A DNA stretch of 64,000 nt from JBDTOX01 sp039933015 (GCA_039933015.1 JBDTOX010000087.1:1-64000); one strand, 5' to 3'; positions 24,411-33,847 are shown, counted from the stretch's first letter. The notes: generated by a model not told the origin, from the sequence alone. Translations and numbers: made by a program.

Positions 24411-24514
24411 TTTCAGGTAACTCTTCTGCTGCAATCTAAAAACTTCTACTCATGAAATAATTAATTTTGCAGCATGCGCCCCATAAGCATGCGCTTTGAG
24501 GATAGGGTTTTCGG

Positions 24515-25825
24515 ATGGAGAAATTTGCTCAATCAACCGGGTTGCGGACGAGGCCGGCTGAAGCGCACACTTTTGATACTGTGACTTGCCCAGGCTGCGG
24601 CTTGTTATGTGACGATCTGCTGATCAAACGTGACGTGGAAAGCAAGCTCCAGGTTGTAGATAAAGGCTGTGCAAAAAGTATCGCTTTTTTTGAACGCCCC
24701 CAGGAAACCATATCTCCACGCATTGCCGGACAGCCTGCCGACCTGCAATCTGCAATCAAAAAAGCCGCTGAAATCCTGCGCAATGCGAACCAGCCCCTGA
24801 TCGCCGGCCTTGGCACCGAAGTGCTCGGCATGCGCGCCATCATGGGCGTGGCTGACCGCGCCGGTGCCACGCTCGATCATATGAATTCCAATGGCACCAT
24901 ACGTAATACGCTAGTGGTGCAAAACTCTGGCTGGCAGATCTGCACGCTGACCGAAGTACGCAACCGCGTCGATTTGCTACTGATTGTCGGCACCGATGTC
25001 GTTAGCCTCTTCCCGCGTTTTTTCGAGCGCAATGTCTGGAATACAGAAAGCATGTTTGGACAGGAGACTGCTTCGCGTGAAGTGGTTTACCTCGGCGGAC
25101 GCAATATCGATACCGCCCCGGGCATATCACCAAAAGGCGTCCAGCCTACCGTACTGCCTTGCGACCTGGAGCGCTTGCCGGAAGTAACAGCTGCACTGCG
25201 CGCGCTGGTTGCCGGTAAAAAATTGTACGCCCAGGAAGTCGCTGGCATCGCCATCAGCGATCTGGAAAAATTAGCTGCTCGCCTGCACGCAGCCAAATAT
25301 AGCGTGGTTGCATGGTCTGCCGCCGCACTGAATTTCCCGCATGCCGAACTTACCGTACAGAACATCACTGAGCTGGTAGTCCATCTGAATAATACGACGC
25401 GCTCCTCCGGCCAGCCTTTGGGCGGCAGCGAGGGCGACATGAGCGCCAACCAGGTCAGTACCTGGATCAGCGGCTACCCAGTGCGCAATTCCTTTATGCG
25501 CACCTATCCCGAATACGACCCCCATCATTTCAGCGCCGCGCAGCTGATTACCACTGGTGAAGCCGACGCACTGCTTTGGGTCAGCACATTTAATCCCGAG
25601 CATTTGCCACTGCCTATCAAGGCGCCTACCGTAATTATCGGTCATGCCAACATGAAACCAGCAATTGAACCGGATGTATTCATCCCGGTTGGCACCCCTG
25701 GTATAGACCACAAAGGCACCATGTTCCGTAGCGATAGCGTAGTTTCGCTGCCATTGTCCAAGCTGCGTGAATCCCCGCTGCCTAGCCTGGCTGAAGTATT
25801 CACAGCGATTCAAGCTGCGCTGTAA
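24515..25825 (+). CDS. fhcB: Formyltransferase/hydrolase complex subunit B
   Basis: Subunit B of the Fhc complex, which moves the formyl group from H4MPT to methylofuran and hydrolyses it to formate. The protein (436 aa) is homologous to methanogen FwdB/FmdB but works without redox chemistry; family knowledge says the molybdopterin active site is not functional in methylotrophs. It keeps an N-terminal cysteine cluster CPGCGLLCDDL (Cys25, 28, 32) and the family body (SNGTIRNTLVVQNSGWQ, IGHANMKPAIEPDVFIPVGTPGIDHKG). ATG at 24515 follows GAGGATAGGG. First gene of the fhcBADC-fdhBA operon; 40 bases precede fhcA. Confidence 0.93.
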   Translation: MEKFAQSTGLRTRPAEAHTFDTVTCPGCGLLCDDLLIKRDVESKLQVVDKGCAKSIAFFERPQETISPRIAGQPADLQSAIKKAAEILRNANQPLIAGLGTEVLGMRAIMGVADRAGATLDHMNSNGTIRNTLVVQNSGWQICTLTEVRNRVDLLLIVGTDVVSLFPRFFERNVWNTESMFGQETASREVVYLGGRNIDTAPGISPKGVQPTVLPCDLERLPEVTAALRALVAGKKLYAQEVAGIAISDLEKLAARLHAAKYSVVAWSAAALNFPHAELTVQNITELVVHLNNTTRSSGQPLGGSEGDMSANQVSTWISGYPVRNSFMRTYPEYDPHHFSAAQLITTGEADALLWVSTFNPEHLPLPIKAPTVIIGHANMKPAIEPDVFIPVGTPGIDHKGTMFRSDSVVSLPLSKLRESPLPSLAEVFTAIQAAL

Positions 25826-25865
25826 TGAATAATTGCAAAGCAAGCACTGCGAAGAAAGTTGAATT

Positions 25866-27542
25866 ATGTTGATTAAATTAGCCGGCGGCACAGTCTACGA
25901 CCCGGCCCATCAAGTGGATGGCAAGGTCATGGACATTTATGTGCGCGACGGACGCATTGTCGAGCGGCCGCGTGACGGTGAAACTATTTCCAAAGAATAT
26001 GACTTGCGCGGCAAAGTCGTCATGGCAGGCGCCATCGACATGCACACCCATATCGGCGGCGGCAAGGTCAACATCGCCCGCATGATGCTGCCGGAAGACC
26101 ACAGGGGGGACCCGGTAGCGCACAGCGAACTGTGTGGTGCCGGTTGCGGCCATGCTGCGCCGTCCACGCTGACCACCGGTTATCGCTATGCCGAGATGGG
26201 CTACACCGCTGGCTTTGAACCGGCCCTGCTGCCAGCCAATGCTCGCCAATCGCACCTGGAAATGGGCGACACACCCATCATAGATAAGGGTGGTTACGCC
26301 ATGCTGGGCAGCGATGATCTGCTGCTGCGCATGCTCGCCGCCAAGCAAGACCAGAACGCCATCAATGATTATGTGGCATGGACCCTGCATGCCACCCAAG
26401 CAATAGGTATCAAAGTGGTCAACCCCGGCGGCATCAGCGCTTTCAAATTCAACCAGCGCTCTCTTGATCTGGATGAAAATAATCCCTTCTATCAGGTCAC
26501 GCCGCGCGACATCCTGAAGGTACTTTCGCGTGCCGTGCATGAACTCGGTGTGCCGCACCCATTGCATGTACACGGCAATAATCTTGGTGTGCCCGGCAAT
26601 GTCGAAACCACGCTCAAGACCATGGGCGCTGTGGAAGGCTTCCCCGTTCACCTCACACATATCCAGTTCCACAGTTACGGCACGGAAGGCGACCGCAAAT
26701 TCTCCTCAGGCGCCGCAGCCATTGCCGAAGCGCTGAACAAATATAAGAACGTTTCGGCTGATGTCGGCCAGATCCTGTTCAACCAGACTGTGACTTGCTC
26801 CGGCGACAACATGGTGCAGCATCGCAATGCCGGTCACGGCTCACCACGCAAATCCGTGATCATGGATATCGAGTGCGATGCCGGTTGCGGCGTCGTGCCG
26901 TTCAAGTACAAGGATCAGAATTTCGTCAACGCACTACAATGGGCGATTGGTCTTGAAATCTTCCTGCTCACGGACGACCCATGGCGCATTTTCCTGACTA
27001 CCGATCATCCCAATGGCGCACCATTTACCAGCTATCCGCACTTGATCAAGCTGCTCATGGACAAGAGTTTCCGTAACGAAACCTTCGCCAGGCTTAATCT
27101 GGATGCGCAGGCCATGAGCACGCTGAACTCGATTGATCGCGAATACAGCCTCTATGAAATCGCCATCATGACCCGTGCTGGTGCAGCCAAACTGGTGGGC
27201 CTGCATGATAGAGGTCATCTCGGCGCAGGTGCCGGAGCCGACATCACGGTCTATACCAACGACGCTGATCGTGAAAAAATGTTCGCCAAACCGGACTATG
27301 TGTTCAAGGATGGCGAACTAGTGGTAAAAGACGGGCAGGTAGTCAAAGTGACTTGGGGCCACACGCACACGGTCAAGCCCGAGTTTGACCGTGGCATTGA
27401 AAAAGAGATCAAGAAGTATTTCGATAGTTATCACACCATGAATATGGAGCACTTCAAAATTAGCAGTGAGGAAATCGCCGAAGGTGGCCGTGGCGGTGTA
27501 GTTGTCCAAGAGTGTAAAGGTCGCAGGGAGAAGACGGCATGA
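25866..27542 (+). CDS. fhcA: Formyltransferase/hydrolase complex subunit A
   Basis: Amidohydrolase-fold subunit that hydrolyses formyl-methylofuran to formate, in a complex with FhcB, C and D. It is 558 aa, normal for the FwdA/FmdA/FhcA family. Binuclear-metal ligands are visible: His60-x-His62 in DMHTHIGGGK, the IGIKVVNPGG segment holding the expected carboxylated lysine (about residue 180), HVHGNNLG, VHLTHIQFHSYG and a late DHPNG aspartate. RBS AGAAAG precedes the ATG. Its stop overlaps the fhcD start (ATGA), indicating translational coupling. Confidence 0.95.
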   Translation: MLIKLAGGTVYDPAHQVDGKVMDIYVRDGRIVERPRDGETISKEYDLRGKVVMAGAIDMHTHIGGGKVNIARMMLPEDHRGDPVAHSELCGAGCGHAAPSTLTTGYRYAEMGYTAGFEPALLPANARQSHLEMGDTPIIDKGGYAMLGSDDLLLRMLAAKQDQNAINDYVAWTLHATQAIGIKVVNPGGISAFKFNQRSLDLDENNPFYQVTPRDILKVLSRAVHELGVPHPLHVHGNNLGVPGNVETTLKTMGAVEGFPVHLTHIQFHSYGTEGDRKFSSGAAAIAEALNKYKNVSADVGQILFNQTVTCSGDNMVQHRNAGHGSPRKSVIMDIECDAGCGVVPFKYKDQNFVNALQWAIGLEIFLLTDDPWRIFLTTDHPNGAPFTSYPHLIKLLMDKSFRNETFARLNLDAQAMSTLNSIDREYSLYEIAIMTRAGAAKLVGLHDRGHLGAGAGADITVYTNDADREKMFAKPDYVFKDGELVVKDGQVVKVTWGHTHTVKPEFDRGIEKEIKKYFDSYHTMNMEHFKISSEEIAEGGRGGVVVQECKGRREKTA

Positions 27543-28459
27543 TCATTAATGGCGTCTCCATCGACGACACTTTCGCAGAAGCTTTCGGCATGCGCGGCAC
27601 CCGCGTCATCATTACTGCACAAAACCACAAATGGGCTTACAACGCCGCGCATGCCATGACAGGCTTTGCTACTTCGGTGATTGGCTGTGGTGTTGAAGCA
27701 GGCATTGAACGCGAATTATCACCGGCAGAAACCCCAGATGGCCGGCCAGGCGTATCTATTCTCATGTTTGCCATGGGCAGTGCCGTGCTTATGAAGCAGC
27801 TGGAAACCCGCATGGGCCAATGCATACTTACCTGCCCCACTGCGGCTGCGTTCTCCGGCATTGAAGGCAGCCCTGACAGTGTCACCCGCATTAACCTGGG
27901 CAAGAACCTGCGCTTTTTCGGCGACGGCTTCCAAACATCCAAACAATTCGGCGGCAAGCGTTACTGGCGGGTGCCAGTCATGGATGGCGAATTCATGACC
28001 GAAGAAACCACGGGCATGGTACGCGCAGTTGGCGGCGGCAATTTCCTGGTTCTCGCAGAATCGCAGCCGCAGGCATTAGCCGCTTGTGAAGCCGCCATTG
28101 AAGCCATGAAGAAAATCCCGAATGTCATCATGCCCTTCCCTGGTGGCGTGGTGCGCTCAGGCTCCAAAGTCGGCTCCAAATATAAAGCACTATTTGCGTC
28201 AACCAATGATGCATTTTGTCCAACACTTAAAGGCCTCACCAAAACCGAACTCTCGCCGGAGATTGAATCCGTGATGGAAATCGTCATCGATGGTCTCACC
28301 GATGTTGATATACGCAAAGCGACGCGCGTCGGCATTGCGGCCGCCTGCGAACTGGGTGCCAAGAATGGCATCAAACGCATATCTGCCGGCAATTATGGTG
28401 GCAAACTTGGCCAATTCCATTTTCATTTACACGAGATCATGAGTGAGGTGACGGCATGA
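27539..28459 (+). CDS. fhcD: Formylmethanofuran:H4MPT formyltransferase (Fhc subunit D)
   Basis: Transfers the formyl group from N5-formyl-H4MPT to methylofuran. Homologous to methanogen Ftr, of similar length (306 aa). Family blocks are INGVSIDDTFAEAFGMRGTR at the N-terminus, SCPTAAAF-like TCPTAAAFSGIEG (about 100-112), and PFPGGVVRSGSKVGSKYK (about 199-216). It overlaps fhcA upstream and fhcC downstream by four bases each, so the three proteins are likely made in fixed ratio. Confidence 0.95.
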   Translation: MIINGVSIDDTFAEAFGMRGTRVIITAQNHKWAYNAAHAMTGFATSVIGCGVEAGIERELSPAETPDGRPGVSILMFAMGSAVLMKQLETRMGQCILTCPTAAAFSGIEGSPDSVTRINLGKNLRFFGDGFQTSKQFGGKRYWRVPVMDGEFMTEETTGMVRAVGGGNFLVLAESQPQALAACEAAIEAMKKIPNVIMPFPGGVVRSGSKVGSKYKALFASTNDAFCPTLKGLTKTELSPEIESVMEIVIDGLTDVDIRKATRVGIAAACELGAKNGIKRISAGNYGGKLGQFHFHLHEIMSEVTA

Positions 28460-29262
28460 GCGCGTTAACCTTCACCCTAAAAATCCAGCCACGTCAGCGC
28501 ATAGACTTATCACCGCTAACACCGGATAACCTTGTCGCCAAACCAGCTGCCGATATTGCCGCCATCGAACTCTACAACGGCAAGCAAAAGCTGCGCGTGG
28601 ATACTGTATTTGATATTACTGGTGACGATGTCAGCGACATCGTGATCAAGAACAGCTGCAGCAAGCTTGATTTTATTGGTCGCGGCATGAAAACTGGCCG
28701 TATTACCATCCATGGCAATGCGGGTTCTTATCTGGGTTTCCAGATGCGTAATGGCAAAATTGAGTTGCATGGCGACGCAGATGCTTTTACTGCAAGTGAA
28801 CTGGCGGGCGGACTCATCCACATTCACGGCAACGTCGGTGATTTTCTCGCCGCAGCGATTGTCGGTAACAAAAAAGGCATGAAAGGCGGCATCGTCATAG
28901 TCACCGGCAACGCCGGTGAACGCGTTGGCGACCAGATGCGCCGAGGCTTGCTGCTGATAGAAGGTAACGCCGGCAGCTACTGCGCTTCGCGCATGTTGGC
29001 GGGCACCATAGGCGTGCTGGGAACAGTAGGGGAGTATGTGGGTTATGGCATGCGCCGTGGCACTCTGCTGTTGACCAATACACCAGCGCTGCATGCCACA
29101 ATCCAGGATTGCGGCTCGCATACATTGCCCTTCTTGAGCTTGATGTTTAAGTCCTTTGGCGATCTGCCAACCAAATTCGCTAAATTAGAAAAAAATCGTG
29201 TGCAGCGCTACGCAGGCGATCTTGCCAACGACGGCAAGGGAGAGATTCTAGTCTTCAAATAG
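28456..29262 (+). CDS. fhcC: Formyltransferase/hydrolase complex subunit C
   Basis: Structural subunit of Fhc, homologous to FwdC and the GltB C-terminal domain, 268 aa. The sequence shows the repeating G-x-x-G-x-x-x-G beta-helix motif: IHGNAGSYLGFQMRNG, LHGDADAFTASELAGG, IHGNVGDFLAAAIVG, VTGNAGERVGDQMRRG, IEGNAGSYCASRMLAG and LGTVGEYVGYGMRRG. It ends the fhc part of the operon; fdhB starts 39 bases later on the same strand with no terminator visible between. Confidence 0.94.
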   Translation: MSALTFTLKIQPRQRIDLSPLTPDNLVAKPAADIAAIELYNGKQKLRVDTVFDITGDDVSDIVIKNSCSKLDFIGRGMKTGRITIHGNAGSYLGFQMRNGKIELHGDADAFTASELAGGLIHIHGNVGDFLAAAIVGNKKGMKGGIVIVTGNAGERVGDQMRRGLLLIEGNAGSYCASRMLAGTIGVLGTVGEYVGYGMRRGTLLLTNTPALHATIQDCGSHTLPFLSLMFKSFGDLPTKFAKLEKNRVQRYAGDLANDGKGEILVFK

Positions 29263-29301
29263 ACCGGATGTTGATGATATGAAACCAACGAGATTATATG
29301 C

Positions 29302-31035
29302 ATGACGCAAGATACAGTGGTCACTAAAGTCATAAGCCAAGAAGAAATAAAGGCGCAGCTAAAAACCAGGCGCGGCAAACCCAAGGGACGCATCGTTGAT
29401 CCAGACGCCCGCGCAGAAATTACTTCGCTGCTGTGTGAAGAATCGCGTGCCGCAGATATGCTCATCGAGCATCTGCACAAGATTCAGGATAAATTCGGTC
29501 ATATCTCAGTGCAACATCTAGCGGCTCTCGCTGCGGAGATGAAACTGTCGCAGACCGAAGCCTATGAAGTTGCCACGTTCTACCATCACTTCGATGTCAT
29601 CAAGGAAGGCGAAACGCCGCCGCCCGCACTCACTGTGCGCGTCTGTGAATCCGTCACCTGCGACATGTTCGGCGCCCAAGCACTGATTAAAGACCTCCAA
29701 TCCACGCTCGGCGCTGGCATCCGCGTGCAGCCCGTGCCATGCGTGGGCAGGTGCCAGCATGCGCCCGTTGCCGTGGTCGGACAAAACCCGGTTGACCATG
29801 CCACTGTTCAGAGCGTGCATGCCCAGGTTAAAGCCAAGGTCATTACTGCCCCAATCACCGATTACATCCACTTTGAACAATACCTCAGCAACGATGGTTA
29901 CCAGTTATATAAAGACTGTATCGCCGGCAAACATACTGCTGAAGAATTAACGAAAATTATGGAAACCTCCGGCCTGCGTGGCCTGGGCGGCGCAGGTTTT
30001 CCAGTCGGGCGTAAGTGGCGCATTGTTTCCGGCTACACTGCGCCGCGCTATATGGCGGTGAATATCGACGAAGGCGAACCCGGCACTTTCAAAGACCGGC
30101 ATTATCTTGAATTAGACCCACACCGCTTTCTCGAAGGCATGCTCATCGCCGCCTGGGCCGTAGGTATTAGCAAAATCTGGATTTATCTGCGTGACGAATA
30201 TGCCGGCTGTCGCCAAATCCTTGAAACCGAACTTGGCAAACTTAAGGCAAAACCACCCGCCAAAATGCCGGATATCGAACTTCGGCGCGGCGCTGGCGCT
30301 TATATCTGCGGTGAGGAATCGGCCATGGTGGAATCCATCGAAGGCAAACGCGGCATGCCACGCTTGCGCCCACCATTCCTGGCAGAAGTCGGCCTGTTTG
30401 GCCGACCCACGCTGGAACACAACATGGAATCAGTCTACTGGATACGCGACATCGTCGAAAAAGGCCCGGAATGGTTCACGGCGCACGGCCGTCATGAACG
30501 CAAGGGACTGCGTTCGTACTCGGTCAGTGGACGCGTCAAGAAGCCCGGCGTGCATCTGGCCCCGGCCGGTATCACCATGCGCGAGCTGATCAATGAATAC
30601 TGCGGCGGCATGCTGGACGGTCATGAATTTTACGGTTATTTCCCCGGCGGGGCGTCGGGCGGCATCCTGCCCGCAAGCCTGGGAGACATCCCGCTGGATT
30701 TCGATACACTGAATCAGTACGGCTGCTTCATTGGCTCAGCTGCGATCATCGTGTTTTCGCAACAAGACCGTGCACGCGATCTGGCGCTCAATTCGCTCAA
30801 GTTCTTCGAGGATGAATCCTGCGGGCAATGTACCCCTTGCCGTGCAGGTACTGCCAAAGCGGTCCAACTCATGCAAAAGCCGAATTGGGACCAACCCTTG
30901 CTAAATGAACTTTCCAGCGCGATGATGGATGCTTCGATCTGTGGCTTGGGGCAGGCGGCGCCTAACCCGCTGCAATGCGTGATCAAGTATTTTTCGCATG
31001 AGCTTGCTGCAAGCTCATCTGAAGCAGGAGCATAG
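29302..31035 (+). CDS. fdhB: NAD-dependent formate dehydrogenase, beta subunit (NuoE-NuoF fusion)
   Basis: Diaphorase subunit passing electrons from formate oxidation to NAD. It is a natural fusion (577 aa) of a NuoE-like domain (about 30-190), with 2Fe-2S ligands Cys115, Cys120, Cys147 and Cys151, and a NuoF-like domain (about 190-577). The latter has the FMN/NADH loops (GLRGLGGAGFPVGRKW, NIDEGEPGTFKDR, GAGAYICGEESA) and the 4Fe-4S motif ESCGQCTPCRAGT. This architecture matches the two-subunit Fdh1 type of Methylobacterium. It is co-oriented with fhcBADC upstream, 39 bases away, and with fdhA two bases downstream, so formate made by Fhc and its oxidation are probably co-expressed. Confidence 0.93.
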   Translation: MTQDTVVTKVISQEEIKAQLKTRRGKPKGRIVDPDARAEITSLLCEESRAADMLIEHLHKIQDKFGHISVQHLAALAAEMKLSQTEAYEVATFYHHFDVIKEGETPPPALTVRVCESVTCDMFGAQALIKDLQSTLGAGIRVQPVPCVGRCQHAPVAVVGQNPVDHATVQSVHAQVKAKVITAPITDYIHFEQYLSNDGYQLYKDCIAGKHTAEELTKIMETSGLRGLGGAGFPVGRKWRIVSGYTAPRYMAVNIDEGEPGTFKDRHYLELDPHRFLEGMLIAAWAVGISKIWIYLRDEYAGCRQILETELGKLKAKPPAKMPDIELRRGAGAYICGEESAMVESIEGKRGMPRLRPPFLAEVGLFGRPTLEHNMESVYWIRDIVEKGPEWFTAHGRHERKGLRSYSVSGRVKKPGVHLAPAGITMRELINEYCGGMLDGHEFYGYFPGGASGGILPASLGDIPLDFDTLNQYGCFIGSAAIIVFSQQDRARDLALNSLKFFEDESCGQCTPCRAGTAKAVQLMQKPNWDQPLLNELSSAMMDASICGLGQAAPNPLQCVIKYFSHELAASSSEAGA

Positions 31036-31037
31036 TA

Positions 31038-33836
31038 ATGAACGCACCTAATCATTTGTTACAAACTATCCCTTTCAGTCTCAACGGCAATACCATTGAA
31101 GCATTCGAGGGCGAAACCATTATCCAGGCTGCCAAGCGCAATGGCGTCGAAATTCCGCACCTGTGCTATATGGAAGGCATGCGCCCGGATGGCAACTGTC
31201 GTTCCTGCATGGTAGAAATCAAGGGTGAACGCGTGTTGGCACCCTCATGCTGCCGCGCGCCAAAAGCGGATATGGAAGTCACCAGCAATAGCGAACGCGC
31301 CATCGCCTCGCAAAAAATGGTGCTGGAACTGCTGCTCTCCGACATGCCGACGCATGATCACAGCCTGGACTACAAACTGGACAACGAGCTGACCTACTGG
31401 GCAGAAAAGATGGGGGTGAGCAATCCGCGCTTTGAGCCTCGCATGTCACCCAACGCCGACCTTTCCAACCCGGCCATTGCTGTTAACCTGGATGCCTGTA
31501 TCCAGTGTACGCGCTGCGTACGTGCCTGCCGCGAAGAACAGGTCAACGATGTCATCGGCTTCGCCTTCCGTGGCAGCCATTCAGAAATCGTGTTCGACAT
31601 GGGCGACCCCATGGGCGACTCCACCTGTGTGACCTGCGGCGAATGCGTGCAAGCCTGCCCTACCGGTGCATTGGCACCAGCCAACAATGTCGCGCAAATC
31701 GTGCCGGACAAAAAAGTGGATTCAGTCTGCCCCTACTGTGGTGTTGGCTGCCAGTTGACCTATCACGTTAAGGATAACCACATTATTCAGGTTGTCGGCC
31801 GCGATGGCCCGGGCAACCATGGCCGTCTCTGCGTCAAGGGGCGCTACGGCTTTGATTATCCGCGCCACCAGCATCGCCTGACCAAGCCGCTGATTCGCCG
31901 TACCAATACACCAAAATCTGAAGACTACACTGTAGACCCGGCCAACCCTTTCGCCGCATTCCGTGAAGCAAGCTGGGATGAGGCATTGGATTTTGCCGCC
32001 GACGGCTTCAAGAAAATTATCGCCGAAAAGGGCAAATACGCACTGGCTGGCTTTGGTTCGGCCAAGGGCAGCAACGAAGAAGCCTATCTGTTCCAGAAAC
32101 TGATACGCACGGGCTTTGGCACCAATAATGTGGACCATTGCACACGCCTCTGCCATGCATCATCGGTAGTTGCATTGCTGGAAGGGGTCGGTTCCGGCGC
32201 AGTCTCCAATCCGGTAGCTGATGTGCAATATTCGGAAGTCATTCTCATCATTGGCGCTAACCCTATCGTCAACCACCCAGTGGCAGCCACCTTCATCAAG
32301 AATGCGGTGAAAAAAGGCGCCAAACTGATACTGATAGACCCGCGGCGTACCGAGCTTGCACGCCTTGCCGAGTACCATCTGGCATTCAAGCCGGATACCG
32401 ATGTCGCCTTGCTCAATGCCATGCTCCACGTGATCATCACTGAAGGCCTGGCCGACGAAAAATTCATTGCCGAACGCACCGAAAATTACGCCGCGCTTAA
32501 AGCCAATGTTCAAGGCTATGCTCCCGAAACTATGGCACCGATTTGCGGCATCTCCGCCGAAACCATCCGTGCAGTAGCGCGTTTATACGCCAAATCCAAA
32601 GCCTCGATCATCCTTTGGGGCATGGGCGTGTCGCAACATGTGCACGGCACCGATAACGCACGCTGCCTGATTGCGCTGTCCATGGTCACCGGCCAGGTTG
32701 GACGGCGTGGCACCGGCCTGCATCCGCTACGCGGGCAGAACAATGTACAGGGCGCTTCCGACGTCGGCTTGATCCCCATGAGTTTCCCTGATTATGTACC
32801 TGTAGATAATCCTGAAGCACATGCCAAGTTCGAACAGCTATGGCACACCAAACTCGACTCCAAACCCGGTCTTACCGTAGTAGAAATCATAGATGCCGCC
32901 TGCGAAGGCAAGATCACCGGCATGTATGTTGAAGGTGAAAACCCGGCCATGTCCGACCCTGATACCCACCATGCCCGCTTAGGATTGGCCAAGCTTGAGC
33001 ACCTGGTTGTTCAGGATATTTTCATGACGGAAACCGCCTACCTGGCTGACGTCATCCTGCCTGCCAGCACGCATGCAGAAAAACTCGGCACCTTCACCAA
33101 TACCGATAGACTGGTACAGATTGGCCGCCCAGCCATTGATCCACCGGGCGACGTGCGTCAGGATTTGTGGATTATCCAGGAACTGGGTAAACGCCTGGGC
33201 CTGGATTGGAACTATGCAGGACCCAAGGACGTATTTAACGAAATGCGCCTTGCAATGCCTAGCATAGCCGGTATTACCTGGGAACGCCTGGAAGACGAGG
33301 ACGCTGTGACCTACCCTTGCGAGCACGAAGGCGACCCGGGCCAGGAAGTCATTTTTGAAGATGTTTTCCCACGCCCCAATGGCCGAGCCAAACTTGTTCC
33401 CGCAGACATCATCCCCGCCGCCGAACGCCCGGATACAGAATTCCCGATGGTGCTGATTACCGGCCGCATGCTGGAACACTGGCACACCGGCAGCATGACG
33501 CGTCGCGCCAGCGTGCTCGACGCCATTGAGCCTGCACCTACCGTCAGCATTCATCCGCTGGATCTGGATGCGCTTGATGCAAAGGCCGGCGACATCCTGA
33601 CTGTGGAATCGCGGCGCGGCCAAGTCTCGTTAAGCGCCCGAGCCGATGATGGTATTCCGCGCGGTTCCGTGTTTATTGCCTTCTGCTATTACGAAGCGGC
33701 TGCCAATTTGCTTACCAACCCGGCGCTGGATCCTTTTGCCAAGATTGCGGAAGTAAAATATTGCGCAGTACGGCTAAAAAAAGGCGGGGAGATTCCAACA
33801 GAGTTAGGCTATCACAGCGCAGCATTGATGGCTTGA
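31038..33836 (+). CDS. fdhA: Formate dehydrogenase, catalytic alpha subunit (Mo/W)
   Basis: Catalytic subunit, 932 aa, cytosolic. Domain order: 2Fe-2S ferredoxin domain (Cys43, 54, 57 and 71 or 72), two 4Fe-4S ferredoxin motifs (Cys154/157/160/164 and Cys197/200/203/207), then the molybdopterin oxidoreductase domain with its own 4Fe-4S (Cys231, 234, 238, 265). The metal-ligand residue is an ordinary cysteine (Cys372-His373 in HCTRLCHASS), not selenocysteine. The NuoG-like His/Cys cluster region reads THDHSLDYKLDN (105-116). Its histidine is kept but all cysteines are missing, so that 4Fe-4S cluster should be absent. No Tat signal. Last gene of the fhc-fdh operon. Confidence 0.94.
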   Translation: MNAPNHLLQTIPFSLNGNTIEAFEGETIIQAAKRNGVEIPHLCYMEGMRPDGNCRSCMVEIKGERVLAPSCCRAPKADMEVTSNSERAIASQKMVLELLLSDMPTHDHSLDYKLDNELTYWAEKMGVSNPRFEPRMSPNADLSNPAIAVNLDACIQCTRCVRACREEQVNDVIGFAFRGSHSEIVFDMGDPMGDSTCVTCGECVQACPTGALAPANNVAQIVPDKKVDSVCPYCGVGCQLTYHVKDNHIIQVVGRDGPGNHGRLCVKGRYGFDYPRHQHRLTKPLIRRTNTPKSEDYTVDPANPFAAFREASWDEALDFAADGFKKIIAEKGKYALAGFGSAKGSNEEAYLFQKLIRTGFGTNNVDHCTRLCHASSVVALLEGVGSGAVSNPVADVQYSEVILIIGANPIVNHPVAATFIKNAVKKGAKLILIDPRRTELARLAEYHLAFKPDTDVALLNAMLHVIITEGLADEKFIAERTENYAALKANVQGYAPETMAPICGISAETIRAVARLYAKSKASIILWGMGVSQHVHGTDNARCLIALSMVTGQVGRRGTGLHPLRGQNNVQGASDVGLIPMSFPDYVPVDNPEAHAKFEQLWHTKLDSKPGLTVVEIIDAACEGKITGMYVEGENPAMSDPDTHHARLGLAKLEHLVVQDIFMTETAYLADVILPASTHAEKLGTFTNTDRLVQIGRPAIDPPGDVRQDLWIIQELGKRLGLDWNYAGPKDVFNEMRLAMPSIAGITWERLEDEDAVTYPCEHEGDPGQEVIFEDVFPRPNGRAKLVPADIIPAAERPDTEFPMVLITGRMLEHWHTGSMTRRASVLDAIEPAPTVSIHPLDLDALDAKAGDILTVESRRGQVSLSARADDGIPRGSVFIAFCYYEAAANLLTNPALDPFAKIAEVKYCAVRLKKGGEIPTELGYHSAALMA

Positions 33837-33847
33837 AGTGCATGAAC

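Larger units (their letters stand above)
24080..24514. other. Divergent regulatory spacer between the RIO kinase and fhcB
   Basis: 435 bases without a gene. It contains a promoter-like pair for fhc (24305-24334), a palindrome ACGTATTACGT (24400-24410), and the 8-mer GCATGCGC twice (24472-24479 and 24487-24494) just before the fhcB ribosome binding site. No protein-like frame was seen; the 63-codon frame starting at 24078 has no family resemblance. Confidence 0.5.

Noticed and set aside
24472..24494. Direct repeat GCATGCGC twice before fhcB
   Set aside because: Only eight bases, one pair, and rich in the common GCATGC palindrome; chance is a sufficient explanation.
25878..26672. 264-codon minus-strand frame opposite fhcA
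   Set aside because: Antisense shadow of a well-conserved gene; His/Cys-rich pseudo-composition produced by the codon structure of fhcA.
28516..29121. 201-codon minus-strand frame opposite fhcC
   Set aside because: Mirrors the repetitive GxxGxxxG coding of fhcC; not an independent gene.
32979..33623. 214-codon minus-strand frame opposite fdhA
   Set aside because: Antisense shadow; no start signal and no recognisable protein.
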